DNA of 64,000 bases. Source: Ophiostoma sp. CBS 140.51 (lineage: Eukaryota > Ascomycota > Sordariomycetes > Ophiostomatales > Ophiostomataceae). Below are positions 32,148 through 44,087 of the stretch, one piece after another. A program made the position numbers and the translations under genes. Where the stretch lies: assembly GCA_029298735.1 (NCBI GenBank), contig JANSLP010000061.1, positions 1 through 64,000 on the forward strand, in the 5' to 3' direction. The notes below the pieces were generated by a model. It was not told the DNA's origin, did not search any database, and saw only the letters and a program-made list of their open reading frames with translations. Numbering within the stretch: the stretch's first letter is position 1; every line of letters starts with the position of its first letter.

Positions 32148-32973
32148 TTACCACATCGTGACACCACCGTCAACCCGGAAATCGGCACCTGTGCAATAAC
32201 TAACAGATATTAGCGTGTGTTTTCTTAATTATCAATGGCAATGTTGTCTTTGTGTCCTACCTGCTGGCGTCGCTCGCGAGAAATACACAGGCACCCTTGA
32301 TGTCGTCTGGCTCAGCTACCCGGCCGTTGAGAATCTCGTCCTTCCAGCTGTCGAGCAGGTGCGGAAACGGCGCCGTCATCTCTGTACGTACGTACCCGGG
32401 GCTGATGGAGTTGACACGGATGCCATGTGGTGCCAGCTCTGCCGCAATAGGTGGCGCCATCGCCCGCACGGCGCCTTTGGTTCCGCAGTACGCTGACGAC
32501 CGTTGCGACCGGATGGCCATGTGGCTGGCGATGCTGGCCACCAGGATGATCGACCCGACCTTGGTGCCGCTCTTGAGCATGGCCTCAGCGCCCTGCTTCG
32601 CAGTAAAGTAGACGCCCTTGCAGTTGACGTCGTAAAGCCGCGCAAAGTCGTCCTCGGTCGTGTCAAGGAAGGCCACATCCTTGTTGACGCCGGCGCAGGC
32701 CACAACAATGTCAAGGCGGTCGCTGCCAAAATCTCGTGCCACGGCCGCGAAACCATCTGCCAGACTGGCCATGGACGCCACATCTACATTGTAAGCCTTG
32801 GCCGCAACGCCATAGTCGGACGCAATGGCGTCGAAGCCAGCAACGGGGTCAATGACGTCAAACACAGCAATGTCGGCGCCCGCTTCGGCAAGGCCCTGGG
32901 CAAACGCGAGGCCACAGCCGCGGGCGCCGCCGGTGACGACAGCAAGGCGGCCTTTGAGGGAGAATTTTGACAT
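32148..32973 (-). CDS. hxnW: short-chain dehydrogenase/reductase of the nicotinate cluster
   Basis: Two exons read right to left, 32261-32973 and 32148-32199, joined by a 61-nt intron (GTAGGA...TTAG): 254 residues. Classical SDR features are the NAD(P) motif TGGARGCG at about 15-22, NVDVAS, ACAGVN (the NxAG position, with Cys-Ala for Asn-Asn), the catalytic S...YxxxK in SSAYCGTK, and SPGYVRTEM. The last exon gives the usual C-terminal GADFRVDGG. The intron near the C-terminus is needed to recover that tail. In A. nidulans HxnW is the dehydrogenase of the pathway. It shares its upstream region with the divergent imide hydrolase gene. Confidence 0.85.
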
Positions 32974-33614
32974 GTCAAGAAATAGTAGCTGTTTGTTTGC
33001 TGTCTGTTCGTGTAGTTTGCTGGTTCACAGGCACGGTGATATCTTGTCGAGAATGATGCTGGCACGTCACAGAACAGCGAGACTCTTGAGCTCATGATTC
33101 AATGCCGTGTAGTTTTATTCTCTTTTCGGAATTATGTTTTCGGAATTACCCATTACCTACAGCTTTCTTTGGAACAGCTTTCGAGCTATCTCACATGAAT
33201 CCAGGACAGCTGTCCCCCACTTCTGTGCTGATGCTGGCAGGGGTGGAACAAAGGGTGGGGAGTAGCTTGTAAGTGGGTGGAGCCCACAAGCCGTTTGTCC
33301 ATCCCCCTCAACCGCTGTTCGTTAGGGGTCTGCGTCCCCTCGTGTCCCTTCCCTCTGCATCTACCACAGGATAGCTTTATCTACTGCTTATCTCTTAACG
33401 AGTGACTGCAGAATGACGTAGTAGCATACAGGCACGGGATCCTATTTGTGTTTCCTTCTTGCCCAATTTTCACAGCTTCCACGGCATTCTCGTCAGTCAC
33501 AAGAACCGGAAAAGAATCAACACACATTACAGCTGTTTCCAACATCGCAACGGCCGCAACCTACAGAACTTGCACCACCTCTATACCACCAAATCACCTC
33601 ACTCCACCGCCGCA
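32974..33614. promoter_or_regulatory. divergent promoter, dehydrogenase / imide hydrolase
   Basis: 640 bases between two divergent ATGs. Two GATA-type sites lie close together on the minus strand: AGATAA (33377-33382) and AGATAAG (33387-33393). Paired HGATAR sites fit control by an AreA/NIT2 nitrogen regulator, as expected for a nitrogen-source pathway, but such sites are frequent by chance. Confidence 0.45.
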
Positions 33615-34619
33615 ATGGGCAAGAAAAAGGTCATGGTCGGCTACGGTGTCGACATTGATGCTGTCGCTGGCTGGCTGGGCTCGTACGGTGGCGAGGACTC
33701 GACGTCAGACATTAGCCGCGGCCTGTGGGCAGGCCACACTGGTACGCGGCGCGTGCTCAAGCTCTTTGAAAAGTACGACATCAAGGCGTCCTGGTTTATC
33801 CCCGGTCACTCGCTCGAGACGTTTCCGGAAGAGTGTGCCATGGTGCGCGACGCCGGCCACGAGATTGGCCTGCACGGCTACAGTCACGAGAACCCCGTGG
33901 ATATGACGCTGGAGCAACAGCGTGACGTGCTGGACAAGACGTTTCGCATGCTCACCGAGTTCTGCGGCAAGCCACCGCGAGGCAGCGTGGCACCCTGGTG
34001 GGAAACGAGCGCCGAGGGCACGGAGCTGATGCTGCGGTACGGCATCGAGTACGACCATTCCATGAGCCACGAGGACTGCCAAATGTACTGGCTACGCACG
34101 GGCGACTCGTGGACCAAGATTGACTACACAAAAAAGGCAGAGGAGTGGATGAAGCCGCTGGTGCGCGGGCGTGAGACGGGGCTGGTGGAGATCCCGGGTT
34201 CGTGGTACATTGACGACCTGCCGCCCATGATGTTTATGAAGAACTCGGCCAACTCGCACGGCTGGGTGAACCCGCGCGATATTGAGGATATCTGGCGGGA
34301 CCATTTCGACTACTTTTACCGCGAGTACGACGAGTTCATCTTCCCCATGACCATCCACCCAGACGTGTCGGGGCGGCCGCACGTGCTGCTGATGCACGAA
34401 CGGCTCATCGAGTACATTAACAAGCACGAGGGCGTCGAATGGATGACCTTCGCCGAGGTAAGAGGAAAAGAAAAGATGACAGAAAGAAGTATAATAAATG
34501 CTAACCATGCCAATTAGATGAGTGACTATTTCAAGAGCAAGAATCCACCACCCGAGGGTGCTCTGATGCCGGCATCGCCAGAAGAGGTCATGAAGAACCT
34601 GGCCAATGGGACACTATGA
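33615..34619 (+). CDS. hxnM: cyclic-imide hydrolase, polysaccharide-deacetylase fold
   Basis: Two exons, 33615-34457 and 34518-34619, with a 60-nt intron: 314 residues. The NodB/polysaccharide deacetylase-like fold is visible in the metal and catalytic motif GYGVDIDAV near residues 9-17, IGLHGYSHENP at about 92-102 (the H-x3-H metal site), and PWWETSAEG. The related PuuE-type allantoinases and cyclic imidases, not chitin deacetylases, lack a signal peptide, and neither does this protein have one. In A. nidulans HxnM opens a cyclic imide ring of the nicotinate pathway. The neighbouring amidase would then act on the opened product. The second exon is short but in frame and ends at a clean stop. 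Confidence 0.85.
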
Positions 34620-34868
34620 GAAAACGGAAGATATGGACACATTTTAGATACATATTGTGCACACGTAGTTTTATACACATGTATTTATTTTTACTACATA
34701 CACAGAATGTTGTTTGTTCAAACCTAAACACCTTTGGACGTCTCCGAATCTGTCGAATGAGAAGGCTGCACAGATCGCGAAATACCGAATACAGAGAAGT
34801 GGGCATAAAAAGAAGCAAACGGGCGAACAAGACTGTATTTGTTTATCTAAAGACGACTGCCCTCTCCG
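34620..34868. other. short 3'-to-3' spacer
   Basis: AT-rich convergent spacer between the imide hydrolase and amidase genes. Confidence 0.5.
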
Positions 34869-36625
34869 CTATGCCTCGCTCTTTTTGTCCTTTTGGAACA
34901 AATCATCAATGATCTTGCCGGCCGCCAGCACTCTTTCCTCCTCCAGCTTGCGCCCAATAATCTGCAAACCGACAGGCAGCCCAAGGCCCAGCATATCCTC
35001 CTTGTTGTCCGTCCACAGCTGAGCGTTCCACGCATCAAACTCGTTGCGTGGCGCATAGACCCACTCTGCCTCGATATCACCTTTACAAACACGCCCGGCC
35101 GGAAGAACAAGTGCCGGGTAGTCGACCATGTTCCAGACCTTGGTGTATCCGACCCAGCGGCAGCTGCCGTGAGGGACGGCTGTGTGCGGCATGGGGGGCA
35201 TGATGAGGATGTCGGCTGTCTTTCCGGTGGCCGGCGATTTCAGGGTGGTATTCCACTTGGCAAGGTAGGCCTGCTGCAGTGCCCATTTGCGGCGGTTGAG
35301 TTGCCAGTAGTCGTACACGGAGATGGCGGGCCCACGCTCGACGAGCTTGGCGACATGCGGGATCATGGGCTCACCAGCCAGAGCAACGTCACGACGAATG
35401 TCCTCGCCGCCGTCGGCCGAGTAAAAGGCGTCCTGGACAGCAACAATGTCCGCATGCAGAGACGCGTCCCAGGCAAAGACGGCGTGGCCCGCAGCTCGGA
35501 GACGAGCCACTGTCTCTCTCAGAACACGGGTGAGTGGCGGGTGGGGCCGTACAACCTCGTCATCGTAGAGGACGCCGACGGTCAGGGGTCGGCCAAGGGC
35601 GCTGTTGTACATGTCATCTCGCCACGGCAGTGGTGCACAGCGGGCATCCCAGCTCCACGGCTTCTGGCCACCGAATAGGCGCATTGTATACTCAATCGAC
35701 GCGAGACTGCGAGCGAGCGGGCCAACTGACGATGGGACATGCTCCTGGCCCTCGGTGGATACGGCCACGCCGGTGTATGGAAGGCGTGCGCTGCTTGGCT
35801 TGAACCCGTAGAGACCCATCATGTGTGCTGGAGCGCGGATGCTTCCGCCAATGTCTGTGCCCCAGCCCATCATGCTGCAACCTTTCATGGACAGCAGCGC
35901 GGCTTCACCGCCCGTCGAGCCACCCGGCGTGTAACGGGCGTCTTGCGGGTGGACCGTCTTGCCCCAGAGCGGGTTGTCCGTCTCGGACCACATGATGCTC
36001 TGCGGTAAGTTGGTCTTGGCGATAATGACAGCACCGAGCGACTCGAGCATAGTCACCAAAACGGCGTTCTCGGCCGCCGGCTTACCCGCGCGCCCAACAT
36101 AACCCAAGGTGCTGTCGTGCCCGCGGACGTCAAACTGGTCCTTGAGCGTCATCGGGATGCCGTGCAGTGGGCCGACAGGCGTGCCGTGTTGAGCGAGGTG
36201 TTTGTCAAGTTTCCGTGCCCGCGCGATGGCCTCGTCGAAAAGGATCTCTGTCAAACTGCGCCAAACGCACAGTCCATGTCAGCTCTGGTTTCATGTCGTT
36301 CTGATTCCTTATTTTCGTCTACAAGTATGCTTCCATACCAGTTTGTCTGCCTGTGCGCCGCGATACATCTCGTTACGTAGGCTACCGTCACACTTTCTGC
36401 GCTGACGTCGCCACGCGCGATGGAGGCTGCCACTTTGGCAATATCGTCCTCGTCGGAAATCGAGATTATCGCATCACAAACAACAGCGTGGCCGTTGCTC
36501 TTTTCGAACGCCACAATGGCCTCGGCCTGTGCCCTGCGTTTCTCGGCCACGATCTCCTGCCATGGCCGGCGGTATACCGCGGTAGTTTCGTGCACCGTCA
36601 TCGTTGTTGTAGCCATGCTTCCCAT
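34869..36625 (-). CDS. hxnN: amidase of the nicotinate cluster
   Basis: Two exons read right to left, 36339-36625 and 34869-36255, with an 83-nt intron: 557 residues from the ATG at 36625 (an in-frame ATG at 36700 would add 25, but in a poor context). Amidase-signature features are the catalytic Lys in TLKDQFDV, the cis-Ser in PGGSTGGEAALL and the nucleophile Ser in GTDIGGSIRAPAHMMGLYGFKP. The splice restores RCIAAHRQTNCLTEILFDEA, the usual N-terminal helix block. In A. nidulans HxnN is the pathway amidase, releasing ammonium. It lies head-to-head with the second monooxygenase and tail-to-tail with the imide hydrolase. Confidence 0.85.
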
Positions 36626-37373
36626 TGCGTTTTGTTGTTGTTGTTCGGTACTCCTGTCGTCTATCTCTATGATACTTTCTCGTGTCGAGCTGATAAACAT
36701 GCATTTCTCCTCGCTTCTTTGGCTACTTCTGTTTTCCCGTTGCTATTTTCCTGTCTCGCATTCTGCTGCATTCGCTTCGCTTTCTCTCGGCGTTTCGTCG
36801 CCGAGCGCCGGTAAGTGGATCAACCAGCAACCAACGCCGCATCCCCTCTTTCCTTGAGATAAAGCTGTTCCGAGTGCGTCTTAATACGGAGCACTCCGTA
36901 ATCGTCTTGCCCCATTCTCACCCATTGCCCTCACGTTAGTTCCTTTCCTGAATCGGCATAGTATCATGTCAACACAGGAGTCCGGCAGCCCCTGCTCCAT
37001 ATTACACTTTTGAAGCCCCAATCACCAAGAGTGGGGGAACGTGGAAAGACATCGAGCTGTATATTCCATCTTGGGCAAATGGCACCATGAAGTTGATGGT
37101 CAGTTTCTCGCGGCTCTCGTCTCGTAGCAATTCAACCTTGATACGACAAAAAAGATGTCGAACCACCTTGCCTCATGAGAGACTACAATACAATTTTTTT
37201 CGAGCAATTGTGAAGCCTTGTGGCTCAATTAGGTGCACCATATAACTACTGCTTTGACCAGAGTGCAGGCACTTTGCAGTACACCGATAAGACACAGCGA
37301 CATTTCCATACCGACGCACAACACTACCCAGCATCAACATCCAATATATCTTTTCTTCCTCCCATAAACCCAA
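36626..37373. promoter_or_regulatory. divergent promoter, amidase / second monooxygenase
   Basis: About 750 bases. GATA-type sites include AGATAA (36857-36862) and CGATAAG (37285-37291). No gene is supported. Confidence 0.4.
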
Positions 37374-39337
37374 ATGACTGTAAACGGCGAGCTCCAACCG
37401 GCCGTCAATGGCCAGGGCGAGCCCTCGACACCTCGCTGCGAAGTGTGTATCGTCGGTGCCGGGCCGGCCGGCCTGATGCTGGCGTCCAACCTCGTGCGGC
37501 TGGGCATCCACACCAAAATCATCGACGAGCGACCCACTGCGACATCCTTGGGCCGCGCCGACGGCCTGCAGCCGAAGACGCTCGAGACGCTGCGCATGAT
37601 GCGCCTGGGCGACAACCTGGTGCGCTTGGGCACCAAGGTCTACGACATTTGTATGTGGGCGTCAACCCCGGATGGTTCTCTTGTCCGGTCTGGTCGCGAA
37701 CTGCATTACCCGGCGGCAGCTGTCGACTTGCTGGATCCCTACATTCTGCTGTGCCACCAAGGCATGGTGGAGGACATGTTTATACAAGACCTTCGTTTCC
37801 GGGGTGTGGAAGTCGACCGGAGCACAAAGTTTTCGTCCTGCTCAGCCACGAGCGCCGGTCTGTCAGTGGAGTGCAAGGTAAACGGCACGGAGGACGACAG
37901 GGAGCTTGAAAAGGTGCTTGCCGCCGACTTTGCCGCCGACTATGTCGTCGGCTGTGACGGCGCCCACTCACAAGTCCGCCGTATGGTTCCCGAGGCCTAC
38001 GCCGCCGGCACACCACATGACTCTCTGTGGGGCGTACTCGACGGCGAGGTCGACACGGACTTCCCCGACATCTGGAGCAAAACCGTTGTGCACGCTGCTG
38101 CGCATGGATCCATCCTCGTCATCCCGCGCGAGCGCAACAAGACGCGCCTTTATATTGAGATTAAGGGCGGCGACGCCTCCTTTAATAGTAAGACCCTGGG
38201 ACAGGAGTATGTCATGCAGCGAGCGAGCGAGATTCTTGCACCCTACCGCATCGCCTGGCGCTCCGTCGAGTGGTTTGGCCGGTACCAGGTAGCCCAGCGT
38301 GTGGCCAACCGGTTTGTGGACGCGGCTACGGGCCGCATTTTCCTGGCGGGTGATGCCAGCCACGCGCACTCGCCCAAGGCCGCACAAGGCATGAACACGG
38401 GCATGCACGACACGTGGAACCTGGCCTGGAAGATGAACCTGGCTCTGCGGGGACTGGCCTTGCCCGCACTCCTGGAAACCTACGAGGCGGAGCGCAAAAA
38501 GATTGCCCACGACCTCATCGACTTTGACGTGGACCACGCCAGCGAAATTGCCCGCGGCGATGCGGCCGCACTAGCCAAGAACTTCCGCAAGAACACGGCC
38601 TTTATTGCCGGGGTGGGTGTCGCCTATGCGCACAACGTGCTTAACCCACCTGACGGCAGTCTTACTCCTCTTGGACGGTGCGCTCGTCCCGGCTCCAACC
38701 CTCCTCCGGCCAAAGTCATGCGCTACATTGACGCCAACCCGGTCGATATCCAAACAGACATTCCTGCCCTCGGCCAGTTCAAGGTCTTCTTGGTTGTGCC
38801 CGACCTCTCTCGCGAGTTCTTAGAGACGCTGTGTTCCTCGTTAAGCGCACCCACATCCCTTATCAGCCGTCTTACCGTTGCTGCTCGCCGCTCGTACGCT
38901 GCAAAGCCACGCACGGCCGGCCCGGAAGACGACTACTTTTGTCCAGAACGCTACACCAGCATCAGCGACCTCTTTACCTTTGCTCTCATCAGTAGGTCTC
39001 GTCCTCCTTTGTTTCCGTGTTTTTGTTTTGACTCTCTACTAACAGCATAGCCTCCACCGACAAGAGCTCGTTTGAAATTGCACATCTGCCGCCCATTCTA
39101 GCCAGCAGTCCTTGGACGATCTACCTCGACGACGCAGCGTCTCTCGACACACAGGGCCGGTCCTGCATTGACAAGTGGCTGGGTGGCCTGTCGTCCAGCG
39201 AAGCCGCCATTATCAACGTGCGGCCTGACGGCTACGTTGGCTCAGTGAGACGCTTTGAGTCGACGGCCGCCGCCGGTGTGGAGGCTGCGCAGTGGATGGA
39301 TGAATACTACGGTGGTTTCCTGCAGGCGCCATGGTGA
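37374..39337 (+). CDS. hxnV: FAD-dependent monooxygenase, phenol 2-monooxygenase type
   Basis: Two exons, 37374-38991 and 39051-39337, with a 59-nt intron ending CATAG: 634 residues. The FAD-binding motif VCIVGAGPAGLMLA is at about 24-37, VVGCDGAHSQVRR at about 192-204, and the GD motif in FLAGDASHAHSPKAAQGMNTGMHD at about 323-346, all of the PHBH/phenol hydroxylase class. The C-terminal third (ending WMDEYYGGFLQAPW) is the thioredoxin-like domain of phenol 2-monooxygenases. In A. nidulans HxnV is the second monooxygenase of the cluster and is distinct from HxnX, as here. It is transcribed in the same direction as the reductase, transporter, dioxygenase and amidohydrolase that follow. Confidence 0.85.
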
Positions 39338-40122
39338 CTTCCTAAATCGTTGCAACGGCCGAACAGTACATTGCACGATGATTGTGTTTAGTTCTCGTTA
39401 AAAAATATAGAAGTTAAAAATCAATGCATCAAAATTAGTAATACTTTTCAATTCTGTCCACGGCCAACCATAGTTTCAAGTCTTCCATTTGGCAGTAGTG
39501 CTATTCCCCAACGTCAATTCCATATCGATAATCTTGTTGAGTATACACAGTAAACAACTTCTTTTGAATTTGTTTGGATATAGACTTGCCATACGTCTTT
39601 GCCGTGTATGGCGTATAGGCTTGGCAATCCGCTCCTTCAACTAGCCGCAATCACCACCAACCCACTTCCCTGTGCATTATTTTCTTTCTGGTGTGTTTAC
39701 TTTGTCCACCTCTAAGGAGGCAAATGTCTCCCCACTTCTGTCCGAGTGAGGACCACTCCCACTCTTGGACTCTTGGTGCATTGCGGGTCAGACAATAGGT
39801 CCCTGCAGTAGACTCCTTCTTGTTTTTGAAAACAAGAAACTGAGAAGTGGTTTTCATGTTTTACGATTTGATACAAAACGATTAACGCTGAGGACCAAAA
39901 AAATAAACATTACATGAGATAGATAACCGGCCATCTGATTCTCGAAGTACTATTCATTTGCCCATACCACATCACCCTCTCCTGATATCGATAATCATAC
40001 CATTTTCCTACTCTATCTCCTACTCTCCTACTCCAAGTTCTCTCCATCTCAGCCTCCTTTTGTCCCTTTCGGATCTGTAACTACCACCACGTCCACACCA
40101 ACCACTACCTTCCAGCATTACA
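39338..40122. promoter_or_regulatory. promoter region of the reductase gene
   Basis: 785 bases, AT-rich then pyrimidine-rich before the ATG. Three GATA-type sites on the plus strand: AGATAG/AGATAA overlapping at 39917-39926 and CGATAA at 39989-39994. No gene is supported. Confidence 0.45.
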
Positions 40123-41489
40123 ATGCCTGCTGCCATCACACCGCCGCTGACCTTTGCACCCCTCCGGGACACCAAAGTCTTTACGGCCTGGCAGCTCGGC
40201 CGCCTGCCGCTCACCCACCGCATCGTCCAGGCGCCCTGCACGCGTATGCGCGCCGAAAAGGTCGAGCGCGGCGTCTTTGTCCCCGTCGACCGCCATGTCA
40301 CCTACTACCAACAGCGCGCATCTGCCGGCGGCCTCCAAATCACCGAGGCCCTAGATATTTGCCTCGACGCGTCGGCGTACCCTGGCGTGCCTGGTGTGTT
40401 TACGGATGCCCAGCTGGCCGGTTGGAAGAAGGTGACCGACGCCGTGCACGCCAAGGGAGGCTTCATGGTGGCCCAGCTGTGGCACACGGGCCGAGCCACT
40501 GGCCCCGGCATGCTGAGCGGCAACGGCGTACGGGCCATGAGCAGCACTGAGAAGCCGATGAAGGGCACGTATCTGGATGGCATGGACTGTGCGACGAATC
40601 CGCCGCGTGCCATGACGGTTGACGAGATCCACTGCCTCACAAAGGAGTGGGCGGCGGCGGCCAAGCGCGCGGTGGAGGTCGCTGGCTTTGACGCTGTCGA
40701 GATCCACGGCGCCAACGGCTACCTTCTAGAGCAGTTTTTGCACGACAACATCAATGACCGCACGGATGCGTACGGCGGCTCGGTCGAGAACCGCTGCCGG
40801 TTTGCTCTCGAGGTGGTTGAGGCGGTGGCCGATGCCATTGGCGCGGAACGCACGGGCGTTCGCCTATCTCCCTACAATTACTTCCAGGACACCAAGGACA
40901 GCAACCCCAACGAGCACTGGGCATACCTGTGCGAGCGTCTGGCAACCCTACCGGAGGCACACCGGCCTGTCTACGTTCATATGTACGGCTGTCTTATCCC
41001 CATCAATTTTGTTGCAATTTTGTCGAGACTTTGTTGTTTGTCGAGAACTTGTCACTAACCTACCATCAATGCTCCAGGGTCGAGCCCCGTTTCGATGAGA
41101 TTCTAGACGAGCAAAAGAAGATGGCTGCCCTGGCCGAGTACACGGCACAGCCCGTCAACTCGCTAACGCCCTTCCGCAATATCCTTGCAAAGGGTGGCAT
41201 ACAATTTCTGGCCGCCGGTGGCTTCAACCGCGATAACATGCTGCCCAAGCTCGACACCGGTCTGGCCGACGCTGTCGTTATGGGCCGCTTCTTCATTGCC
41301 AACCCTGACCTAGTCGCCCGCCTACGCAACGGCTGGCCGCTCAACGCCTACGACCGCGCCACCTTTTACGGCGCAAGCCCGCCCGAAAAGGGCTACACCG
41401 ACTACCCTGCGTACGCTGTGGATGCCGTAAAAGTCGTGGGTGGCACGGAGAGCAGTGCCGTGGAGACAGTCGTCGCGGCTGCAGTGTAA
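40123..41489 (+). CDS. hxnT: old-yellow-enzyme type NADH:flavin oxidoreductase
   Basis: Two exons, 40123-40982 and 41078-41489, with a 95-nt intron (AT|GTACGG...CCAG|G): 423 residues. OYE features are HRIVQAPCTRMRA near the N-terminus (FMN-binding start of the barrel), EIHGANGYLLEQFLHD at about 191-206 with NDRTDAYGGSVENRCRF after it, and a C-terminal FMN-phosphate segment LAAGGFNRDN ... VVMGRFFIANPDL. The usual HxxN substrate pair is seen as EIHGAN. In A. nidulans HxnT is the flavin reductase of the nicotinate pathway, presumably reducing a ring double bond. The intron placement is required to keep the frame. Confidence 0.85.
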
Positions 41490-42434
41490 GTACACTATTA
41501 TTGAGCTAGTTACATGTCGTTGAATTATCATTCTTGATCTTGTTTATTTTGCTTAATTTTTATGGTTTTGACTTTTTTCACTATTGTTTCTTTCCAGATT
41601 CTAAAAACTAAAAATAAAACATAAAATCAACTTGTAAAATTCAACAAGTCATCACAATCAAAACTTTTTCTTTAATATAGCCTCATTGTGTCTATTCAGA
41701 GTAATGTGGCTTGACTGAATTGTAGGAACTGCCAGGCGGAGCCTCTCACGTTCGTATCTTGGTCCGCTCCTTCTCTTGTCGTACCTGCCCTGTTTCGGCA
41801 AAGCCCGGGCTTCCGACTTACACGACCATTTCCCCACTTTTGGTTGTCGCGCCTTCCCCATTTTTCGAGATAAGGGAAGGGTGGAGGCAAGAGCCATTGC
41901 TTGCAGTTGCCTAACAGCATCTCCATTCCTTCGATAGGACTGCGACGATTGCAAGAAGAGGGGACCGTCTAAAAGAGAAATCGTCCCGTATTGCCGGCAA
42001 GCGGGCTTGTTTTCGCCATGGCAATCAGTGAATTACAGCCCTGCAGAATTAAACCGGATATCACCAACGCCAGCCCGTTCAGCAGAGTACTCAAATTCAG
42101 AGCCAGATCTATCTAAACTCTCTATCTAGTCTTGGGATGCTTGGCCGTCTAGTACACTTTTGTCAATATAGCAAAACAATAAATGTGACTTTGCTATACG
42201 TTTACATGAGACCCGGAAGTCGGCCGTGGTGTTATTGACTTAGGGTTGACATGTCCTGCAATCGAGGCTGCAGAATAAAAAGTGACCGCGGTGCACCACA
42301 CAGATCATCATTTCCATGATAAGTCGAGTCCTCTTCCTCAGTCACTTCATACATTCTCTCTACTCCATCACAGACTGTCCGTTCTTCACATTCACCTTCT
42401 TGTCATATTACATCTTGCTCTGCATCCCTTTACT
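41490..42434. other. intergenic region, reductase to transporter
   Basis: 945 bases with no gene. The right end is a pyrimidine-rich leader before the transporter ATG. Confidence 0.5.
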
Positions 42435-44087
42435 ATGGACGCCTCCATCGAGCACCGGGAGTCGCCTGGCACGGTGACGCTCGTCGATTTGGCAGGCACC
42501 ATCCACGCCAAGCACAGCGCGTCTCAGAAGGAGATTATCCTGAGCCCGACGCCCAGCGCCGACCCCAACGACCCGCTCAACTGGTCCAAGTGGCGCAAGT
42601 GGCGCACGACACTGTGCACACTGCTGTTTACATGGTGCGTCTGCTGCTCGTCGTCGGCCTGCTTCTCCGTGTTTGTGCCCATCTACGAGCAGAGTGGCAT
42701 CAGCCTCGACCACTTAAACCAAGGCACGGGCTACATGTACCTGCTGTTCGGCTGGAGTCTCTTGTTCTGGCAACCGCTGGCCCTTACGTTTGGTCGTCGT
42801 GGCGTATTCTTGCTATGCCTGCTGGGCACGTGTATGATGAACGTCTGGGCCGGCTACGCCGTGAGCAACGGAACTTGGATTGCCTCGCGCATATTGATCG
42901 GCTTTTTTGGCGCGCCGTCCGAGGCTTTGGCCGAGGTCGTCATGGCAGATCTATGGTTTGCACACGAGCGCGGCACGTACATGGGTCTCTATGTCATGTC
43001 CCTGTACGGCGGCCAGCTGGCTGCCGTGCCGGCCGGCTACATTACCAACGCCATGGGCTGGCCGTGGGTACTATGGTGGTGCGCCATTCTCAATGCCGTG
43101 GGCTTTGTGATTTGCTTCTTCTTGCTCGAAGAGACCATGTACCACCGCGAGGAACTGCCTACGACCAACCACGTTAACCACAGTAACGCCGTGGCCGCTA
43201 GCTCTGCCGACGCTGTCAATGCGACGGAAAAGGATCTTTCTGCAAAAAGGACAGATGCAGGTGTCATGGACTCTTCGGACGGCAGCCTCCGCGGCCGCGA
43301 GATGATTTCGGCCGGCGCGTCGTACCCCGTGCGCTCCTACTGGCAGAAACTGGCCTTTTTCCGGTCGCTCGACGGTCGTCGAAACACCGTCTGGGAGCAT
43401 GCCTATAAGCCGCTGCTCCTCGTTCGCTTCCCCGGAATTGTCTTTGGTGGTTTTATTTATGGCTGCTACCTCAACTGGTTCTCCATTGTCAACGCCACGG
43501 TGAGCATTTTCTTTTCCTCGGAGCCCTACACCTGGTCGTCTGCCAACGTCGGTCTCTCTTACATAGCCGAGCTGCTCGGCACCTACCTCTCGGGCTTTGT
43601 GGCCGGTCGTCTCGCTGATCGTATCACCATCGCCCTTGCGAAGCGCAACCGCGGCGTCATGGAGCCCGAGTTCCGTCTCTGGCTCTTTGCCCTGCTGGCC
43701 GTGCTCGCCCCCCTCGGCCTCTTTTTGTACGGCATCGGTTTCGCCCACAGCCTGAGCTACTGGTCCATGCTCTTTGGTATGGTCATGATTGGGTTTGTCG
43801 GCCCGGCTTGCGGCTCGCTGGTGGTCAGCTACATTGTCGACTGCTACCGCGAGATCAGCGGCGAGGCGCTCATAACGGTCATTCTCATTCGCAACACGAT
43901 GAACTTTGGCTTCAATTATGGCGTCACACCCTGGGTCGACAACATGGGCGCTCAAAACACATTCTTGATGGCTGGCGTCATTGCGTTTGCTACCACGCTC
44001 GTCTTTTTGATCATGATTGTCTGGGGCAAGAAGATGCGCATGGCCAATGCGGCCGCCTATTGGAAGTTTGTCGAGGAATCTACGTAG
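42435..44087 (+). CDS. MFS transporter of the nicotinate cluster (hxnP/hxnZ class)
   Basis: No intron; 550 residues from the ATG at 42435. The N-terminal cytosolic stretch ends in the DPNDPLNWSKWRKWR element common to fungal DHA1-type MFS proteins, followed by 12 predicted membrane helices split by a charged central loop (about 245-310). Motif A-like residues (FGRRGVF) follow helix 2. The cluster in A. nidulans encodes two MFS proteins (HxnP, HxnZ); this gene fits one of them but I cannot tell which, so no symbol is given. Uptake of nicotinate or a pathway intermediate is inferred from position between the reductase and the dioxygenase. Confidence 0.85.
   Translation: MDASIEHRESPGTVTLVDLAGTIHAKHSASQKEIILSPTPSADPNDPLNWSKWRKWRTTLCTLLFTWCVCCSSSACFSVFVPIYEQSGISLDHLNQGTGYMYLLFGWSLLFWQPLALTFGRRGVFLLCLLGTCMMNVWAGYAVSNGTWIASRILIGFFGAPSEALAEVVMADLWFAHERGTYMGLYVMSLYGGQLAAVPAGYITNAMGWPWVLWWCAILNAVGFVICFFLLEETMYHREELPTTNHVNHSNAVAASSADAVNATEKDLSAKRTDAGVMDSSDGSLRGREMISAGASYPVRSYWQKLAFFRSLDGRRNTVWEHAYKPLLLVRFPGIVFGGFIYGCYLNWFSIVNATVSIFFSSEPYTWSSANVGLSYIAELLGTYLSGFVAGRLADRITIALAKRNRGVMEPEFRLWLFALLAVLAPLGLFLYGIGFAHSLSYWSMLFGMVMIGFVGPACGSLVVSYIVDCYREISGEALITVILIRNTMNFGFNYGVTPWVDNMGAQNTFLMAGVIAFATTLVFLIMIVWGKKMRMANAAAYWKFVEEST

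Noticed and set aside
33615..34619. Chitin deacetylase
   Set aside because: Same fold, but no signal peptide or chitin-binding module; motif details and neighbours point to the PuuE/cyclic-imidase branch.
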